This document shows positions 61,449 to 64,000 of a stretch of DNA of 64,000 nt, piece after piece. Position numbers and translations under genes: made by a program. The notes under the pieces were generated by a model. The model did no database searches, was not told the origin of the DNA, and saw nothing but the letters and a program-made list of their open reading frames with translations. Position 1 is the stretch's first letter. Each line of letters starts with the position of its first letter. Origin of the DNA: CAVSJJ01 sp963771015 (GTDB lineage: Bacteria > Actinomycetota > Actinomycetes > Actinomycetales > Dermatophilaceae). The stretch lies in contig CAVYRN010000009.1 in NCBI GenBank assembly GCA_963771015.1, positions 248,001-312,000 on the forward strand. The letters run 5' to 3'.

Positions 61449-62072
61449 CTACCTCGGGGCGGTCACCGGGCGCTCCGCGGCCAGGCGCGCCGCCCACTCC
61501 CGACACGCGGCATACGAGGGCAGCAGTCCGGCCGCCTCGGCCTCGACCAGGGACGGTGCGGCCTCGTCCTTGGCGGACAGGATCGGCTCGACGTCGTCGG
61601 GCAGCTCCAGCCCGAGGGTGGGGTCGAGCGGGTTGACGCCGTGCTCCCGCTCGGGGCTGTATGCCGCTGAGCACAGGTAGAGGGCCGTCGTCTCGTCCTC
61701 GAGCGCGCAGAACGCGTGTCCGAGCCCCTCGGAGAGGTAGACCGCCCGCCGGTCGACCGTGTCGAGCCGGACCGCCTGCCAGCTGCCGTAGGTCGGCGAG
61801 CCGACCCGGATGTCGACGACGAAGTCGATGAGCGCCCCCCTCAGGACGGTGACGTACTTGGCCTGGCTGGGCGGCAGGTCGGCGAAGTGGATGCCGCGGA
61901 CCGCGCCACGGGCCGACACCGAGACGTTGGTCTGGACGATGTCGGGGCGATGCCCGACCGCCTCGGCGAGCTTGTCCCCGCGGAAGGACTCGAGGAAGAC
62001 CCCTCGGCCGTCCGGGAACTGCCGGGGCGTGATGACCCAGGCACCCTCGACGGACAGCGGCACGATCTCCAT
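61449..62072 (-). CDS. rmlC: dTDP-4-dehydrorhamnose 3,5-epimerase
   Basis: 207 residues: FLESFRGDKLAE, catalytic His in RGIHFADLPPSQAKYVTVL, GLGHAFCALEDET and SPEREHGVNPLDPTLGL. Third step of dTDP-L-rhamnose synthesis. ATG 62072 shares a base with the rmlA stop (TGATG). In many actinobacteria rhamnose serves cell-wall linker or surface polysaccharides. Confidence 0.94.
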   Translation of the reverse strand: MEIVPLSVEGAWVITPRQFPDGRGVFLESFRGDKLAEAVGHRPDIVQTNVSVSARGAVRGIHFADLPPSQAKYVTVLRGALIDFVVDIRVGSPTYGSWQAVRLDTVDRRAVYLSEGLGHAFCALEDETTALYLCSAAYSPEREHGVNPLDPTLGLELPDDVEPILSAKDEAAPSLVEAEAAGLLPSYAACREWAARLAAERPVTAPR

Positions 62073-62947
62073 CAGGCGTCCCGTCCCGCGGCGAGGATGC
62101 CGACGAGGTACTCGCCGTAGCCGCTCTTGCGCAGGCTCTCGGCCAGACGGCCCAGCTGGGCGTCGTCGATCCACCCGTTGCGCCAGGCGATCTCCTCGAC
62201 GCAGCCGATCTTGTGGCCCTGCCGCGCTTCGACGACGTGGACGAACTGCGAGGCGTCCATCAGGCCCTCGAAGGTGCCCGTGTCGAGCCAGGCGGTGCCC
62301 CGGGGGAGCACGGTGACGGTGAGCGCGTCGCGGTGGAGGTACTCGGCGTTGACCGCGGTGATCTCGAGCTCGCCGCGGTCGCTCGGGGTGAGGTGGGCGG
62401 CGATGTCGACGACGGTGTTGTCGTAGAAGTACAGACCGGGCACCGCATAGCTCGACCTCGGCCTTTCCGGCTTCTCCTCGATGGAGCGGACCACACCGCG
62501 CTCGTCGAACTCGACGACGCCGTATGCCGACGGGTTGCTCACGTGGTAGGCGAAGATGTGCCCGCCGACGACATCGGTGTTGGCATGGAGCGCGGTCCCG
62601 AGCCCGGTGCCGTAGAAGATGTTGTCGCCGAGGACGAGGGCGACGCAGTCCGAGCCGATGAAGTCCGCCCCGATGACGAACGCCTGGGCGAGGCCGTCGG
62701 GGCTGGGCTGGACGGCATACGAGATCTCGACGCCCCAGTCGCGGCCGTCGCCGAGCAGGCGGCGGAACTGGTCGGCGTCCTGCGGGGTCGTGATGATGAG
62801 GACCTCGCGGATCCCGGCCATCATGAGCGTCGACAGCGGGTAGTAGACCATCGGCTTGTCGTAGATGGGCATGAGCTGTTTGCTGATCCCGCGGGTGATG
62901 GGGTGCAACCGCGTCCCGGAGCCGCCGGCGAGAATGATGCCCTTCAT
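62072..62947 (-). CDS. rmlA: Glucose-1-phosphate thymidylyltransferase
   Basis: 291 residues. N-terminal nucleotidyltransferase motif GIILAGGSGTRLHPIT, then KQLMPIYDKPMVYYPL, LVLGDNIFYG, IEEKPERPRSSYAVPGLYFY and WLDTGTFEGLMDAS. First step of dTDP-rhamnose synthesis. ATG 62947; divergent from rmlB across 64 bp. Confidence 0.95.
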   Translation of the reverse strand: MKGIILAGGSGTRLHPITRGISKQLMPIYDKPMVYYPLSTLMMAGIREVLIITTPQDADQFRRLLGDGRDWGVEISYAVQPSPDGLAQAFVIGADFIGSDCVALVLGDNIFYGTGLGTALHANTDVVGGHIFAYHVSNPSAYGVVEFDERGVVRSIEEKPERPRSSYAVPGLYFYDNTVVDIAAHLTPSDRGELEITAVNAEYLHRDALTVTVLPRGTAWLDTGTFEGLMDASQFVHVVEARQGHKIGCVEEIAWRNGWIDDAQLGRLAESLRKSGYGEYLVGILAAGRDA

Positions 62948-63011
62948 GCGTCGCAGCCTATCTGCGCCGGTGGTGCGGGCCGGGGCGTCGGGTCGCCTAC
63001 GCTGATGGGTC

Positions 63012-64000
63012 ATGAAGGTCCTCGTCACCGGTGGCGCCGGGTTCATCGGCAGCAACTTCGTCCAGCTGACCCTGGCGACCCGGCCGGACGCCGAGGTGAC
63101 GGTGCTCGACGCGCTGACGTATGCCGGTTCCCGTGCGTCGCTGGCGGGTGTCGAGGATCGCGTCCGGCTCGTCGTCGGCGACATCGTCGACGCCGCGCTC
63201 GTCGACCGGCTCGTCGGGGACAGCGACGTCGTCGTCCACTTCGCCGCCGAGTCGCACAACGACAACTCCCTCGCCGACCCGTGGCCGTTCGTGTCGACCA
63301 ACGTCGTCGGGACGTTCACCCTCCTCGAGGCGGCCCGCCGACACGGGACGCGGTACCACCACATCTCGACCGACGAGGTCTACGGCGACCTCGAGCTCGA
63401 CGACCCCGCGCGGTTCTCCGAAGCCACGCCGTACAACCCGTCGAGCCCATACTCCTCGACCAAGGGGGCGAGCGACCTGCTCGTCCGCGCCTGGGTGCGC
63501 TCCTTCGGGGTGCGCGCGACGATCTCCAACTGCTCGAACAACTACGGCCCCCGTCAGCACGTCGAGAAGTTCATCCCGCGTCAGATCACGAACATCCTCG
63601 ACGGGGTGCGCCCCAAGCTCTACGGCGACGGCCTCAACGTCCGCGACTGGATCCACGTGGACGACCACAACACGGCCGTGTGGACGATCCTCGACAAGGG
63701 CGCGATCGGCGAGACCTACCTCATCGGGGCAGACGGAGAGGTCGACAACCTCACCGTCGTCCGGGACATCCTCGAGCTGATGGGCCGTGCGCCCGACGAC
63801 TTCGACCACGTCACCGACCGACCCGGCCATGACCGCCGCTACGCGATCGACTCGACCCGGCTGCGCACCGAGCTGGGGTGGGAGCCCCGCTACCCGAGCT
63901 TCCGGGACGGCCTCGCCGCGACGATCGAGTGGTACCGGACCAACGAGGACTGGTGGCGGCCGATGAAGTCCCGGACCGAGGCGAAGTACGCCGCGACGCA
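63012..64000 (+). CDS. rmlB: dTDP-glucose 4,6-dehydratase (cut by window end)
   Basis: At least 329 residues, still open at 64000. NAD-binding GGAGFIGSNF near 7, STDEVYGDLE with catalytic Thr-Asp-Glu, YSSTKGASDLL (Tyr-xxx-Lys), and SNNYGPRQHVEKFIP. Second step of dTDP-rhamnose synthesis; rmlD, not in this window, may follow. TACGCT (62998-63003) is 8 nt before ATG 63012, suggesting leaderless expression. Confidence 0.95.
   Translation, partial: MKVLVTGGAGFIGSNFVQLTLATRPDAEVTVLDALTYAGSRASLAGVEDRVRLVVGDIVDAALVDRLVGDSDVVVHFAAESHNDNSLADPWPFVSTNVVGTFTLLEAARRHGTRYHHISTDEVYGDLELDDPARFSEATPYNPSSPYSSTKGASDLLVRAWVRSFGVRATISNCSNNYGPRQHVEKFIPRQITNILDGVRPKLYGDGLNVRDWIHVDDHNTAVWTILDKGAIGETYLIGADGEVDNLTVVRDILELMGRAPDDFDHVTDRPGHDRRYAIDSTRLRTELGWEPRYPSFRDGLAATIEWYRTNEDWWRPMKSRTEAKYAAT

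Larger units (their letters stand above)
2143..63126. repeat. Dispersed octamer GTATGCCG, about 46 copies
   Basis: Forward copies start near 3092, 4134, 8503, 9403, 13692, 15022, 15614, 19074, 21191, 28553, 30672, 30750, 31675, 36757, 39557, 45318, 45360, 46977, 47267, 49199, 54453, 57544, 61387, 61659, 62522 and 63119. Reverse copies (CGGCATAC) start near 2143, 5287, 7539, 10372, 14010, 15041, 18260, 21323, 22606, 27964, 28291, 30987, 36261, 37840, 39304, 47889, 50562, 60139, 61508 and 62713. Two seven-base matches (near 34104, 49889) differ only in the last base. Counted by eye, so a few may be missed. Confidence 0.85.

Noticed and set aside
1..64000. CRISPR arrays, insertion sequences, prophage or integrase/attachment sites
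   Set aside because: No regularly spaced repeats with unique spacers, no transposase or integrase motifs, and uniform composition throughout; the tRNA-fMet gene shows no duplicated 3' end nearby.

Overview
The window is about 72% G+C DNA with strong third-position G/C codon bias, dense genes, many 1-4 nt start/stop overlaps, and marker genes of mycothiol-using Actinobacteria (WhiB7, mycoredoxin-like glutaredoxin, SigR/RsrA-type pair, AdnAB, bL37, DUF3107, UPF0182). Gene content (PPA1309 family protein, nickel SOD, NikMNQO-type transporter) suggests a Micrococcales actinobacterium, perhaps near Intrasporangiaceae; the genus is not determinable by eye.

Layout. 1-26.8 kb plus the UPF0182 gene (to 29957) is an ancient actinobacterial block that, from memory, matches the order of M. 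tuberculosis Rv3211-Rv3193c: DEAD helicase, ferritin-like protein, DUF3107, TetR, moeZ, MGMT-like protein, adnA-adnB, phosphotransferase, nudC, mycoredoxin, uvrD2, whiB7, ABC1 kinase, a cyclodehydratase-like protein, DUF2342 protein, Lon/PDZ protein, UPF0182. It is rich in DNA repair and redox/antibiotic-stress functions. 30.1-33.2 kb holds an initiator tRNA gene and a nickel/cobalt ECF transporter under a perfect Nur-like operator. 33.3-40.5 kb: LCP cell-wall ligase, type II NADH dehydrogenase, two M16 peptidases, ogt, hisN. 40.8-46.7 kb: a complete oligopeptide ABC operon. 46.7-51.7 kb: rsgA-aroA, an SRAP protein, a hydrolase and the sigR-rsrA pair. 51.8-56.2 kb: bL37, a secreted peptide with four copies of an aromatic/glycine repeat, two tandem membrane HD-domain proteins and manA. 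56.2-60 kb: an amino-acid ABC operon translationally coupled to the nickel-SOD protease and SOD genes. 60.2-64 kb: malic enzyme and the dTDP-rhamnose genes rmlC, rmlA and rmlB (cut by the window end).

How it fits together: the nickel importer feeds the nickel SOD; SigR/RsrA, WhiB7 and mycoredoxin form thiol/antibiotic stress circuits; AdnAB, UvrD2, the HhH-GPD protein, ATL, Ogt and SRAP cover DNA damage. Many genes have a TANNNT hexamer 6-8 nt before the start codon, indicating leaderless transcripts.

The most unusual signal is not a gene: the octamer GTATGCCG occurs about 46 times (roughly once per 1.4 kb, both orientations, all reading frames, coding and non-coding), far above chance, and brings rare TAT and ATA codons into genes. 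Two genes (uvrD2 and hisN) each carry a single-base +1 frameshift in G/C runs; sequencing error and real disruption cannot be separated here.
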